A stretch of DNA of 64,000 bases, taken from UBA668 sp963720695. GTDB taxonomy: Bacteria > Actinomycetota > Acidimicrobiia > Acidimicrobiales > Ilumatobacteraceae. The position numbers and the translations under genes were made by a program. Positions 53,705 through 61,591 of this stretch are shown here, piece by piece. The stretch is taken from assembly GCA_963720695.1 (NCBI GenBank), contig CAVRGG010000001.1, positions 930,001 to 994,000 on the forward strand. Reading direction: 5' to 3'. The first letter of the stretch is position 1; every line of letters begins with the position of its first letter. Under the pieces are notes generated by a model that worked only from the letters and a program-made list of their open reading frames with translations, did not search any database and was not told the origin of the DNA.

Positions 53705-54343
53705 TCAGCCGATGCGGGCGAACAGCGCTTGATGTCCGGAGCCGGGTACGAACAGGTCCCCCGACTGGCCGAGCAGGTCCATGTAGCCCGCATCAGCAGC
53801 GAGCTTGGCGTTCGCTGCGTCGACGGCCTCGAGGTCCGGTGACGTTCCCAGCCACGTCAACTGACCGAACGCACCGTAGGCGTCGGACATGAACGTCACC
53901 GGGTTGCCGGTGACCTTCTCGACATGCTCGCTCACCGCAATCCCCCACGCGAACGCCTCGGCCATCTTGCCATTGGCGGCCACGGCGGTGGTGACGTTGG
54001 CGAGCGCTCCGACGGCGGGCGGCTCGCCACCCGGGGTCGGTCCGCCATGGAGCGGCTGACGCAACGTCATCTCGTGCGGCGACGAGAAGAACGGCATCCC
54101 CTCCTCGACCAACCTGGCGTAGCCGGCGTCGCTCTCGAGCGCACCGAAGGCGGCATTGAGGTCGGCATGGGACTCGAGGATGGTGCTCCAGGTGACGGTG
54201 CCGAGCGGCCGGCCGAACTGTGCCGCCCAGGTGGACAGCGGCCGGCCAGTGGTCGTGCTGACGTACTCGCCGATCTTGACTGCCCATGGCATGGCGGCTG
54301 CCGGGTTGCCGGTCAGGACGGCACTTCTGCTGAACAAATACAT
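53705..54343 (-). CDS. Uncharacterised protein made of two similar halves
   Basis: Length 212. Residues about 10-100 and 125-205 look duplicated: PWAVKIGEYVSTTTGRPLSTW against AWGIAVSEHVEKVTGNPVTFM, and AAFGALESDAGYARLVEEG against AANAKLAADAGYMDLLGQ. This may be a fused ferredoxin-like alpha/beta barrel. No active-site residues stand out. ATG 54343 has GAGGGG six bases before it. It is convergent with the upstream small genes. Confidence 0.65.
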   Translation of the reverse strand: MYLFSRSAVLTGNPAAAMPWAVKIGEYVSTTTGRPLSTWAAQFGRPLGTVTWSTILESHADLNAAFGALESDAGYARLVEEGMPFFSSPHEMTLRQPLHGGPTPGGEPPAVGALANVTTAVAANGKMAEAFAWGIAVSEHVEKVTGNPVTFMSDAYGAFGQLTWLGTSPDLEAVDAANAKLAADAGYMDLLGQSGDLFVPGSGHQALFARIG

Positions 54344-54647
54344 GATGATCCCCTCGGTTGCGAAACCGTCCCCCCAAATAGTGACGGTGATGCACCGTCG
54401 CGCCATTGATCACAATTGTCGAGATACAAAGTGATGTCGTGTGTCACATCTGTTCACTCATCGGCACCGATTCTGGCGATCCTGCCTGCTCTCTGTGGTT
54501 TGTGAGCAGATGTTCACGATGAATGTCGGCCAGCTGACAGTGAATGTTCGAATCTATCAAGACGAATTCTTGACGGGGCGATGCACATTGCCGTGCATGC
54601 TGGTCTAGGTTGCTCGCCCAAGCGGACCGAACAGAGGAGACCTTCCA
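54344..54647. other. 304-base intergenic region with inverted repeats
   Basis: No gene was found; it separates two divergent genes and is less GC-rich than its surroundings. ACATCTGTTCAC (54446-54457) and GTGAGCAGATGT (54502-54513) form an inverted repeat with one mismatch and a 44-base spacer. ATGCAC and GTGCAT (54581-54586 and 54593-54598) form a second perfect one with a six-base loop. A ribosome site AGAGGAG precedes ATG 54648. No riboswitch was recognised. Confidence 0.5.
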
Positions 54648-55382
54648 ATGCTCAGCCGCACCTGTCGTGTCGTCGGCACACTGCTCGTCCTCTCCGTGCT
54701 GTTGCTCGGCGTGCCCGCCGCCGCTGCCGCCTCCCAGGCCTCGCTCAAGCCCGGGTCCAGCGGCGCTGCCGTGGTCACGATGCAGCGCCAGTTGATCGCC
54801 GTCGGGGCGCGGCCCGCGGGTGGGGCCGATGGGATCTACGGCCCGGCGACGGTGAAGGCCGTGAAGGTCTTCCAAGGCTGGATGGGGTTGCCCCGCACAG
54901 GCATCGCCGACTCGGCCACGTCGAAGGCGTTGGCGTCGGCAGCCGCGACGGCGACCGGCGGCCGGACCGTGCACCTCGGGGTCTTTCCGCTCCCCCACAC
55001 CTGTGCGTTCTGGGACACGTTCGGCGCTCCACGATCGGGTGGTCGGCATCACGAGGGGACGGACATCTTCGCCAAGAAGGGCACACCCATCTACGCCGTG
55101 GTCAGCGGGCGGATCACACGGCAGATCAAGAATTTCAAGGGCTCGCTCGGCGGCAATCAGATGTGGCTCACCGCCCCCGACGGCACCTACTACTTCTATG
55201 CGCACCTCACCGCGTTCGCGCACGGTGTCGGCGCCGGCTCGCCGGTGCACGCCGGCGACGTGATCGGCTACGTCGGCTCGACGGGCAGCGCCTCCGTGAC
55301 CCATCTCCACTTCGAGGTGCATCCCGGTGGCGGTCCGGCCGTGGATCCCTATCGGATCCTGAAGGCTGCCGGTCACTGCTGA
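54648..55382 (+). CDS. Secreted M23 peptidase with peptidoglycan-binding domain
   Basis: Length 244. A signal peptide with helix VVGTLLVLSVLLLGVPAAAAA leads to a PG-binding-1 domain (LKPGSSGAAVVTMQRQLIAVGA, then DGIYGPATVKAVKVFQ) and an M23 LytM domain. HHEGTDIFA and HLHFEVHP hold the zinc ligands and HxH catalytic site. It would cut peptide bridges in peptidoglycan outside the cell. The end is convergent with the MttB gene, the stops being adjacent. Confidence 0.88.
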   Translation: MLSRTCRVVGTLLVLSVLLLGVPAAAAASQASLKPGSSGAAVVTMQRQLIAVGARPAGGADGIYGPATVKAVKVFQGWMGLPRTGIADSATSKALASAAATATGGRTVHLGVFPLPHTCAFWDTFGAPRSGGRHHEGTDIFAKKGTPIYAVVSGRITRQIKNFKGSLGGNQMWLTAPDGTYYFYAHLTAFAHGVGAGSPVHAGDVIGYVGSTGSASVTHLHFEVHPGGGPAVDPYRILKAAGHC

Positions 55383-56885
55383 TCAGGGCGACTCCTTGCG
55401 GCGAGCGACGAAGGTGACCAGCTCCTCGTCGATCGCAGCGTCGAGCGGCGGGGCCTCCGACTCGGCGAGTAGCTGCTGCCAGATCTGGTGTGCCCGCTGG
55501 GTGGCATCGACCGATCCGGACTCCTCCCAGGTCTCGAAGTTGCGCCAATCGCTGACCAGCGGGGTGTAGAACGCATGCTCGTAGCGGGTCATCGTGTGGG
55601 GCGACGCGAAGAAGTGGCCGCCGGGCCCGACGTCGGCGATCGCCTCGAGGCCCATCGCGTCGTCGCTGATGTCGATCGGTTGCAACCACTCGCCGATCAT
55701 CTGCAGCATCTCCGCGTCGATGACCAGCTTCTCGAAGGATGCGGTCAGACCTCCCTCCAGCCACCCTGCCGCGTGGTTGACCAGGTTCGCCCCGCCCATC
55801 ACCGCACCCCACAGCGACATCGCACTCTCGTAGATCGCCTGGGCGTCCACCGTGTTCGAGGCCGTCGTGTTCGACGAGCGGAATGGCAGGCCGTACCGCC
55901 GGGCGAGTTGGCCGCTGGCCTGCGCCGCCTTCGTGTACTCCGGCGTCCCGAACGCGGGCGAGCCGCTGCGCATGTCGACGTTCGACGTGAACGAGCCGTA
56001 CACCACAGGCGCACCCGGTCGTACCAGTTGCACCAGCGTCGCCGTGGCCAGCACCTCCGCGTTCTGGAGGACGAGCGCGCCGGCCAGCGTGGCCGGGGCC
56101 ATCGCGCCGGCCAGCGTGAACGGGGTGACGCAGATCGCCTGACCGGCGCCGGCGAGCTCGATCAGTCCTTCGGCCATCGGGACGTCGAGCGTGAGCGGTG
56201 TGTTGGTGTTGACGATGGTGAGCAGCGCGGGCCGCTCGGCGAGGCCGGCTCGGTCCGTACCGAGCGCGATCGCGGCCATGTCGATGCAGTCCGACGCTCG
56301 CTCCCTACCGAGCGCGATGCCCTGCCAGTTCTTGTCGAGCAGCCGGATCAGGGACAGGCACAGGTCGAGGTGACGGGTCTCCGGCGGCAGGTCCATCGCT
56401 TCGAAGGGCCCCCCTCCTTCTTGGTGGACGATGTCGAGGGCCTGGACGACTCGAAGGAAGTCCTCCTGCTCCCGGTGCGTTCCCGGCCGCCGCCCGCTGG
56501 TGAGGTCGGTGACGAAGGCCGGGCCGCCGACCGAGGCGAACGCCACGCTGCGGCCGCCGATGTGGAGGTGTTTCGCCGGATTTCTGGCGTGCAGGACGAA
56601 CTCGGCCGGTGCGTTCGCCACCGTCGCCTCGACCATCTCGGGGTCGAATCGGACCATCAGGTCGTCGACCTCGCAGCCCGCTGCGGCCAGGATCGTCCGA
56701 GCCTCCGGCGACAGGATGCGCATGCCGGTCGTCGCCAGCAGCCGCAATGACGAGCGGTGCAGATGCTCGATCTGATCGGCCGACAGCGGTTCGATGGGCC
56801 GGTAGGGATTGGTCAACGCACGCCACGGTTGCAGGTGCGGCCCACGATCGGTGCGCCGCTCTCTCCCCCGATTGGAACGACTCAC
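55383..56885 (-). CDS. Trimethylamine methyltransferase (MttB) family protein, non-pyrrolysine
   Basis: Length 500. The TIM-barrel family signature is visible in YRPIEPLSADQIEHLHRSSL, GGPAFVTDLTSG, TNTPLTLDVPMAEGLIE, and GSFTSNVDMRSGSPAFGTPEY. The position of the pyrrolysine codon in true MttB is filled by an ordinary sense codon: no in-frame TAG interrupts the gene. Relatives without pyrrolysine demethylate glycine betaine, proline betaine, carnitine and similar amines to a corrinoid protein. No corrinoid protein gene is in the window. GTG 56885 has TATGTT six bases upstream and a palindrome just behind it. Confidence 0.83.
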   Translation of the reverse strand: MSRSNRGRERRTDRGPHLQPWRALTNPYRPIEPLSADQIEHLHRSSLRLLATTGMRILSPEARTILAAAGCEVDDLMVRFDPEMVEATVANAPAEFVLHARNPAKHLHIGGRSVAFASVGGPAFVTDLTSGRRPGTHREQEDFLRVVQALDIVHQEGGGPFEAMDLPPETRHLDLCLSLIRLLDKNWQGIALGRERASDCIDMAAIALGTDRAGLAERPALLTIVNTNTPLTLDVPMAEGLIELAGAGQAICVTPFTLAGAMAPATLAGALVLQNAEVLATATLVQLVRPGAPVVYGSFTSNVDMRSGSPAFGTPEYTKAAQASGQLARRYGLPFRSSNTTASNTVDAQAIYESAMSLWGAVMGGANLVNHAAGWLEGGLTASFEKLVIDAEMLQMIGEWLQPIDISDDAMGLEAIADVGPGGHFFASPHTMTRYEHAFYTPLVSDWRNFETWEESGSVDATQRAHQIWQQLLAESEAPPLDAAIDEELVTFVARRKESP

Positions 56886-56899
56886 ACCAGCAACATAGT

Positions 56900-56914
56900 G
56901 GAGAAAGTTTCTCC
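56900..56914. promoter_or_regulatory. 15-bp palindrome abutting the MttB-family -10 box
   Basis: GGAGAAA-G-TTTCTCC is exact. Two bases separate it from TATGTT (minus strand 56897-56892), six bases before the GTG of the methyltransferase gene. It would cover the spacer and -35 zone, a normal place for a repressor. Confidence 0.6.
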
Positions 56915-56990
56915 GCCCTGACCTGCGAGGACGCGGCTCGTCCGTCAAGAGACCGTAAAGACCGCACGGAAAAGTGCCGATCAGAGAGGC

Positions 56991-58046
56991 ATGTCTCGAT
57001 TCCACCGCGCGCTGCTCGCCGCCTCCCTCGGGGTCAGCCTGGGCACCGTCGCCATCGTGGAGCCTGCATTCGCTGCTCCTCACGTCGTCGCCGCGCCGAG
57101 CGCGACCTACACGATCAAGGCGGGCGACTACCTCTCTGGCATCGCGGCCAAGCTCGGCGTCAAGCTCAGCGCGCTGCTCGACGCCAACAAGCTGACGGTG
57201 AACAGCCTGATCCTCCCCGGCCAGCAACTGGTCGTCCCCTCGGGCGGCTCCCTGCCCGCTCCCCCGCCGCCGGCGGCACCCGCGGTGTACGTCGTGGTGT
57301 GGGGTGACTCGCTGTCGGGCATCTCGTCCAAGCTCGGCGTGAAGATGAGCGCCCTGCTCACCACGAACAAGCTCAACGTGACCAGCTTCATCTACCCCGG
57401 CATGAAGCTCACCGTGCCCGCAGGTGCCTCGGCACCTGCGGCCGCCACGACGACCACGGCGGCGGCCCCGAGCGCTCCGCAGGCGTACGTCGTGCTGTCG
57501 GGCGACTACCTCTCGGGCATCGCGGCCAAGCTCGGCGTGAAGCTCAGCGCGCTGCTCGACGCCAACAAGCTCACCGTGACCAGCTTCATCTACCCCGGCA
57601 TGCGACTCACCGTCCCCGCGGGCGGCTCACTCCCCGCCGCACCTTCGGTGCCCGGTGTCGAAAGCGGCGTCTCGCCGAAGATCTCCAAGGTGCTCCAGTT
57701 CGCGAAGGCGCAACTCGGCAAGGGCTACAAGTTCAACACCAGCGGCCCTGACACCTTCGACTGCTCGGGGCTGACGATGGCCGCATACGCCGAGATCGGC
57801 ATCTCGATCCCCCACTACAGCGGGGCGCAGGCGTACTACGGCACCGCGATCGACTGGAAGCACCAGGCGATCCTGCCCGGTGACCTGGTGTTCCTCGCGA
57901 GCAGCACCACCGGCGTGATCGACCATGTCGGCATCGCGATCAGCGCCACCGAGTACATCCACGCGCCGCGGTCGGGCGACGTGGTCCGCATCGGTACGTT
58001 CCCGCCCTCCCGAGTCGCCGCGGTTCGGCGTCTCGTGCCCGGCTGA
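56991..58046 (+). CDS. Secreted NlpC/P60 endopeptidase with three LysM domains
   Basis: Length 351. A signal peptide is followed by three LysM repeats (about residues 38-86, 100-145, 165-210) separated by Ala/Pro/Thr linkers, then NlpC/P60. The catalytic Cys is in TFDCSGLTMAAYAEIG and the His in DHVGIAIS. LysM binds glycan and NlpC cuts D-Glu-diaminopimelate type peptide bonds. AGAGAGG precedes ATG 56991. It is coupled to the RDD gene by TGATG. LysM units 1 and 3 are nearly identical in DNA. Confidence 0.92.
   Translation: MSRFHRALLAASLGVSLGTVAIVEPAFAAPHVVAAPSATYTIKAGDYLSGIAAKLGVKLSALLDANKLTVNSLILPGQQLVVPSGGSLPAPPPPAAPAVYVVVWGDSLSGISSKLGVKMSALLTTNKLNVTSFIYPGMKLTVPAGASAPAAATTTTAAAPSAPQAYVVLSGDYLSGIAAKLGVKLSALLDANKLTVTSFIYPGMRLTVPAGGSLPAAPSVPGVESGVSPKISKVLQFAKAQLGKGYKFNTSGPDTFDCSGLTMAAYAEIGISIPHYSGAQAYYGTAIDWKHQAILPGDLVFLASSTTGVIDHVGIAISATEYIHAPRSGDVVRIGTFPPSRVAAVRRLVPG
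57123..57571 (+). repeat. Near-identical 71-bp copies inside LysM domains 1 and 3
   Basis: Bases 57123-57193 and 57501-57571 agree at 69 of 71 positions (both differences are single substitutions). The intervening LysM unit is clearly more divergent. This suggests a recent duplication or gene conversion. Confidence 0.85.
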
Positions 58047-58795
58047 TGAACGAGCGGCCGGCGGCCGATCGACCGGTTCCCTGCCGTGTCCCGGTGCATC
58101 ACCTGTCCATCGACCAGATCGCCCTCCTCCGCACCGTCCTGCGTTCGGGTGACGTGCGCTTCGGGATCATCCGCGGCGAGGTCGTCGCCGGCGCCGAGTA
58201 CGCGGAGGAGATCGAGCGAGCGGTGGAATGGGCCGCCAACGGCGAGGCGGTCTCCTTCGACGAGGACTTCGACGACCCCGAGTATCGATCCGACCGACCG
58301 CCCCTGGTCAAGCCTTCTCGGCCGCCACTTGCCGACGGTCGCCGCCAGGCGACGCGTTGGCGGCGTCTCATCGCCGGCGTGCTCGACGAGACTCTCGTGG
58401 GCATTCCCACCCTGCTCGCCCACAAGGCGGGGGCACCGGCATGGACAGGCGCTGCGATGCACGGCGTGTACTACGTGAGCCCGACCATGCTCTACGGCTG
58501 GTCGATCGGCAAGCTCTGGGCCGGGCTGCGCGTCGTGGACCAGCACTCCTTGCGGACTCCCGGACCGGTCGCCGTCGTGGTGCGCTGGCTCGTTGCCGCG
58601 TTGCCGATGTTGGCCGGTCTGTTCCTCGGGCTGAGCAGTGATTGGGTCGGCACGCTGCTGTTCGTGGTCTATGCACCGATCATGGTGAACCTCCGGGGGC
58701 TGCATGACCTGGCCGCCGGGACCCTGGTCGTCGAGCGCACGGCGTTCGGCCCGGGCATCTGGGTCCGGCACCAGCCGGCCCGCCCGAACAGGTGA
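58046..58795 (+). CDS. RDD-family membrane protein with acidic N-terminal segment
   Basis: Length 249. Residues 18-75 (HHLSIDQIALLRTVLRSGDVRFGI...) form a cytosolic segment of a type seen in actinobacterial proteins of unknown function. Several hydrophobic helices follow (about 105-220) with an RDD-type pattern: RRLIAGVLDETLVG, then SPTMLYGWSIGKLWAGLRVVD, and RGLHDLAAGTLVV. The function of RDD proteins is often transport or membrane-stress related. It overlaps the NlpC gene by one base. Confidence 0.75.
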   Translation: MNERPAADRPVPCRVPVHHLSIDQIALLRTVLRSGDVRFGIIRGEVVAGAEYAEEIERAVEWAANGEAVSFDEDFDDPEYRSDRPPLVKPSRPPLADGRRQATRWRRLIAGVLDETLVGIPTLLAHKAGAPAWTGAAMHGVYYVSPTMLYGWSIGKLWAGLRVVDQHSLRTPGPVAVVVRWLVAALPMLAGLFLGLSSDWVGTLLFVVYAPIMVNLRGLHDLAAGTLVVERTAFGPGIWVRHQPARPNR

Positions 58796-58948
58796 AGACT
58801 CGCGTCAGAACGTCCGCCTCGGGGGCGCAGCGACCCTTCGTCGCACGAAACTGGAGAGGAGACTGGCGGCAGCGATGGAGGGGGAACGGGTCGTCATGGA
58901 TCCGACCCTCGTCGGCGTGCCTTCCCGCGGCCTTCCCGCGGCAGCTGA

Positions 58949-59320
58949 TCAGCGAACGGCGATGAGATCGACGACGAAGACGAGCGTCTCGCCGCCCTTG
59001 ATCACGCCGCCGGCACCGCGATCGCCGTAGCCCATGTGCGGCGGGATGGTGAGGCGGCGCCGGCCGCCGACCTTCATGCCCTTGACGCCGTGATCCCAGC
59101 CCTCGATCACCTCACGGGCCCCGAGCCGGAAGTCGAAGGTGTCCCCACGGTTCCAGCTGGCGTCGAACTCCTTGCCGCTGCTCCACGCCACGCCCGCGTA
59201 GTGCACGACGACTCGGGAGCCGACGACGGCCTCGGCGCCATCGCCGATGGTCTCGTCCTCGATCAGCAGGTCGGCGGGCGGCTCGCCCTCGGGGATGGTG
59301 ATGACGGGTTTGTCGGACAT
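58949..59320 (-). CDS. FKBP-type peptidyl-prolyl isomerase
   Basis: At 123 residues it has the complete FKBP core with VVVHYAGVAWSSGKEFDASWNRG, FDFRLGAREVIEGWDHGVKGMKVGG, and RRRLTIPPHMGYGDRGAG. Active-site Tyr, Asp, Ile and Trp positions are present. No signal peptide, so it is cytoplasmic. TAGCGT (59334-59329 minus) is eight bases before the ATG and overlaps the end of the upstream thioesterase gene. Confidence 0.92.
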   Translation of the reverse strand: MSDKPVITIPEGEPPADLLIEDETIGDGAEAVVGSRVVVHYAGVAWSSGKEFDASWNRGDTFDFRLGAREVIEGWDHGVKGMKVGGRRRLTIPPHMGYGDRGAGGVIKGGETLVFVVDLIAVR

Positions 59321-59331
59321 GGGCGCTGACG

Positions 59332-59769
59332 CTACCGCTGCGACGGCTTCGGGCGCACGTAGGTGCCCTGGGCGACTGCCACCGGACGGCCGGGATCGTT
59401 GGTCCATGCTTCGACGGTGCCGATGATCGACCGGGCGCCGACGTGATGCAGCGTCGCCCGGGCCCGCAGCTCCGTGCCTCGTGCGGGACGCAGGAAGCGG
59501 ATCGAGAGCTCGCTGGTGAGCGCCATCGGCTCGATCCCGATCGCGGTGAAGCAGGCGTAGTACAGGGCCGCATCGCAGGCGCCGAACACGGTCGGTCCGC
59601 TGATGATGCCGCCCGGACGGAGGTGTTGATCGCTGGCCACGATGACCGCGACCGCCCAGCCCGGTCCGACCGCTTCACAGGAGTTGGTGGTGCCGGGGAA
59701 GTCGGCGGCGAGGAACTCGTTCACCTGACTGGCCGTGACGAGACTGGCGGTGAGCTGGGACTCTTTCAT
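59332..59769 (-). CDS. PaaI-type hotdog thioesterase
   Basis: The 145-residue protein is a single hotdog fold: LRPGGIISGPTVFGACDAALYYACFTAIGIEPMALTSELSIRFL matches the PaaI/YbgC motif with the central helix. Probable substrate is an acyl-CoA. ATG 59769 is chosen over ATG 59799, because TATAAT on the minus strand (59782-59777) lies seven bases before it and the ten extra residues (MDDTSTIIAQ) would come from the promoter itself. Confidence 0.82.
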   Translation of the reverse strand: MKESQLTASLVTASQVNEFLAADFPGTTNSCEAVGPGWAVAVIVASDQHLRPGGIISGPTVFGACDAALYYACFTAIGIEPMALTSELSIRFLRPARGTELRARATLHHVGARSIIGTVEAWTNDPGRPVAVAQGTYVRPKPSQR

Positions 59770-59776
59770 CTGTGCG

Positions 59777-59792
59777 ATTATAGTACTAGTAT
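59777..59792. promoter_or_regulatory. Dense divergent promoter/operator with nested 8-bp palindromes
   Basis: In 16 bases lie a minus-strand TATAAT (59782-59777) for the thioesterase, a plus-strand TAGTAT (59787-59792) ten bases before the RHH-MazF ATG, and two overlapping perfect palindromes, TAGTACTA (59781-59788) and TACTAGTA (59784-59791). These short sites suit ribbon-helix-helix proteins, so self-repression is plausible. Confidence 0.6.
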
Positions 59793-59801
59793 CGTCCATC
59801 T

Positions 59802-60320
59802 ATGGTGACCAAGCTTCGTTCGGTGATGATCCAGCTCCGCGATGACCAGATCGAGCGCCTCGACGGGGAGGCGACGGCTCGCGGGGCCTCGCGATCCAAG
59901 GTGCTGCGCGACGCCGTCGATCGGGCCTTCGACACCAGCGCCGACTCCGACCTGTCGAGCCGCTATGCCAGCGCATATCCCCTGGTCAGCGAATCCGGGA
60001 CGAGCCAGGGGCCGTCCTGGGCGGAGCTCTGGTGGTGCCGCACACCACCCGGGGGCCGCAGACCCGTCGTGGTGCTCACCCGCCCCGAGGCCGCTGCCCG
60101 TCTTCCCCGCCTGCTCGTCGCCGGGGCCACCGACACGGCCCGGGGACTCCCTTCGGAAGTCACGCTCGGACCCGACGACGGCCTCGACGCCGAGATCGTC
60201 ATCGACCTGGATCAGCCCGAGAGCGTCGACCGGACGCGGCTCGAGTCGTACATCGCCACGCTCAGCGCCCACCGTTGGCAGCAGATCGCCGCCGCGCTCC
60301 GGCAGGCCGTCAACGGCTGA
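59802..60320 (+). CDS. Single-chain ribbon-helix-helix / MazF-like fusion
   Basis: At 172 residues it joins two domains in one frame. Residues 4-46 (KLRSVMIQLRDDQIERLDGE, then SRSKVLRDAVDRAF) are a ribbon-helix-helix DNA-binding fold. Residues 47-71 link to a MazF/PemK-like domain (72-170): SWAELWWCRTPPGGRRPVVVLTR with the conserved Arg, then VAGATDTARGLPSEV with the Thr, and EIVIDLDQ. Normally antitoxin and toxin are separate genes. The joint shows no frame break, so the fusion appears genuine. Activity is uncertain; it may be neutralised internally or be a regulator built from toxin parts. Confidence 0.8.
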   Translation: MVTKLRSVMIQLRDDQIERLDGEATARGASRSKVLRDAVDRAFDTSADSDLSSRYASAYPLVSESGTSQGPSWAELWWCRTPPGGRRPVVVLTRPEAAARLPRLLVAGATDTARGLPSEVTLGPDDGLDAEIVIDLDQPESVDRTRLESYIATLSAHRWQQIAAALRQAVNG

Positions 60321-61479
60321 GGAGCTCGGCGAGCGCGCTCAGCAGGGCGTCGCTGTCCGCTTCGACGTTGTGTGCCGTGAAGCTCACCCGCAGCAGGGGC
60401 TGGTCCGACCAGCGGTGGACCGGGACTTCGATCCGATACGTGTCGAACAGGGCGGCCTTGAGCGCCTCGACGTCGGTGCCGACGGGGAGCCGTGCCACGG
60501 CCATCTGACCGATCCAGTCGTGGTCGCCGGGTGGCACGGCGTCGGGGCTCACCGAGTCCAACCCCGTGAGCTGGTTGACCAGCGTGCGCGTCCGCAACGC
60601 GAGCCGGTGGCCCTCACGCTGCACGTCGGCCCAGTCGTGGGCCTCCACGAAGTCGATCGCCGCACCGACGGCCAAGAACGCCGACAGGTCACGGGTGCCC
60701 TGCCATTCGTGATGGTCGACGAACCGGGATCCGCTCGGGTGGTCGCTCTCCCACCCCCAGCTGACCACGAGCGGTTGCAGCCACTCCTGCGCCTCGCGGC
60801 GAGCAGCGAGGAACGTGCTGCCCTTGGGGGCGCACAGCCACTTGTGCAACGCACCGGTGTAGATGTCGCAATCCAGGGACGCGAGATCGAGTGGGATGTG
60901 AGCGGGTACGTGTGCGCCATCGACGATGGTGATGATCCCGCGGGCACGGGCTCGTCGACACAGCTCGTGCACCGGGAAGATCAACGCCGTCGCACTCGTG
61001 AGGTGACTGAGGAACAACACCTTCGTGTTCGTGGTGACCTCAGCCCAGACGCGTTCCACGAAGTCGGCCTCTGTGGTGACCGGGAGCGGGATGGCGGCTC
61101 GCACGTACTCGGCGCCCACCTCCGCACAGCGTTTGCGCCAGGTGCGGTCCAAGGCTCCGTACTCGTGGTCGGTGGTCACCACCCGGTCGCCTGGACGGAG
61201 GTCGAGGCTGCGGACGACCATGTTGACGGCAGTCGTCGGGTTCGGGAAGAAGACCAGTTCGTCGGCGGTGGCGCCCACGAACCTCCCGAGTCGTGCCCGA
61301 GCGTCGGCGAGCATCGAATCGGCTCGACGGCCGAGCCACTCGACCGGATTTCGTTCCATCTCGCGCTGAAGACGCTGGTACTCCTCGAACACGACCCTCG
61401 GCGTGGCGCCGAACGAGCCGTGGTTCAGGAACACGAGGTCGGGGTCGAGCAGGAAATCGTCACGAGTGGGCAGCGGCAC
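60310..61479 (-). CDS. Class V aminotransferase, isopenicillin-N-epimerase-like
   Basis: Length 389. The fold-type I PLP enzyme has LNHGSFGATPRVV at its N-terminus (the IPN epimerase/CefD-type start), FFPNPTTAVNMVV, TIVDGAHVPAH with the Asp-like site, and the lysine in YTGALHKWLCAPKG. It is more likely a cysteine-desulfurase-like or racemase-like enzyme of unknown substrate. GTG 61479 has TATCGT eight bases before it. Its 3' end overlaps the RHH-MazF gene by 11 bases. Confidence 0.83.
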   Translation of the reverse strand: MPLPTRDDFLLDPDLVFLNHGSFGATPRVVFEEYQRLQREMERNPVEWLGRRADSMLADARARLGRFVGATADELVFFPNPTTAVNMVVRSLDLRPGDRVVTTDHEYGALDRTWRKRCAEVGAEYVRAAIPLPVTTEADFVERVWAEVTTNTKVLFLSHLTSATALIFPVHELCRRARARGIITIVDGAHVPAHIPLDLASLDCDIYTGALHKWLCAPKGSTFLAARREAQEWLQPLVVSWGWESDHPSGSRFVDHHEWQGTRDLSAFLAVGAAIDFVEAHDWADVQREGHRLALRTRTLVNQLTGLDSVSPDAVPPGDHDWIGQMAVARLPVGTDVEALKAALFDTYRIEVPVHRWSDQPLLRVSFTAHNVEADSDALLSALAELLSR

Positions 61480-61591
61480 GGTGGCCGACGATAGCTCCGG
61501 TACCGTTTCGCGCCATGACGATTGCTCGGCCCGGAATCGTTCACGCTCTCGGACGGAACGGTCGACTGATGGCATCGGGTACGGTTCGGCC

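Noticed and set aside
53659..53717. CCGCATCG / CGATGCGG inverted repeat between convergent genes as terminator
   Set aside because: The eight-base arms are 43 bases apart and lie inside the coding ends; pairing is too weak to call.
55383..56885. Pyrrolysine-containing MttB
   Set aside because: No in-frame TAG occurs in the gene and no pyl genes are in the window, so it belongs to the non-pyrrolysine relatives.
56915..56990. c-di-AMP (ydaO) riboswitch before the NlpC/P60 gene, common for actinobacterial wall hydrolases
   Set aside because: The gap to the divergent MttB gene is about 100 bases and lacks the conserved pseudoknot segments; only a ribosome site and the palindrome are seen.
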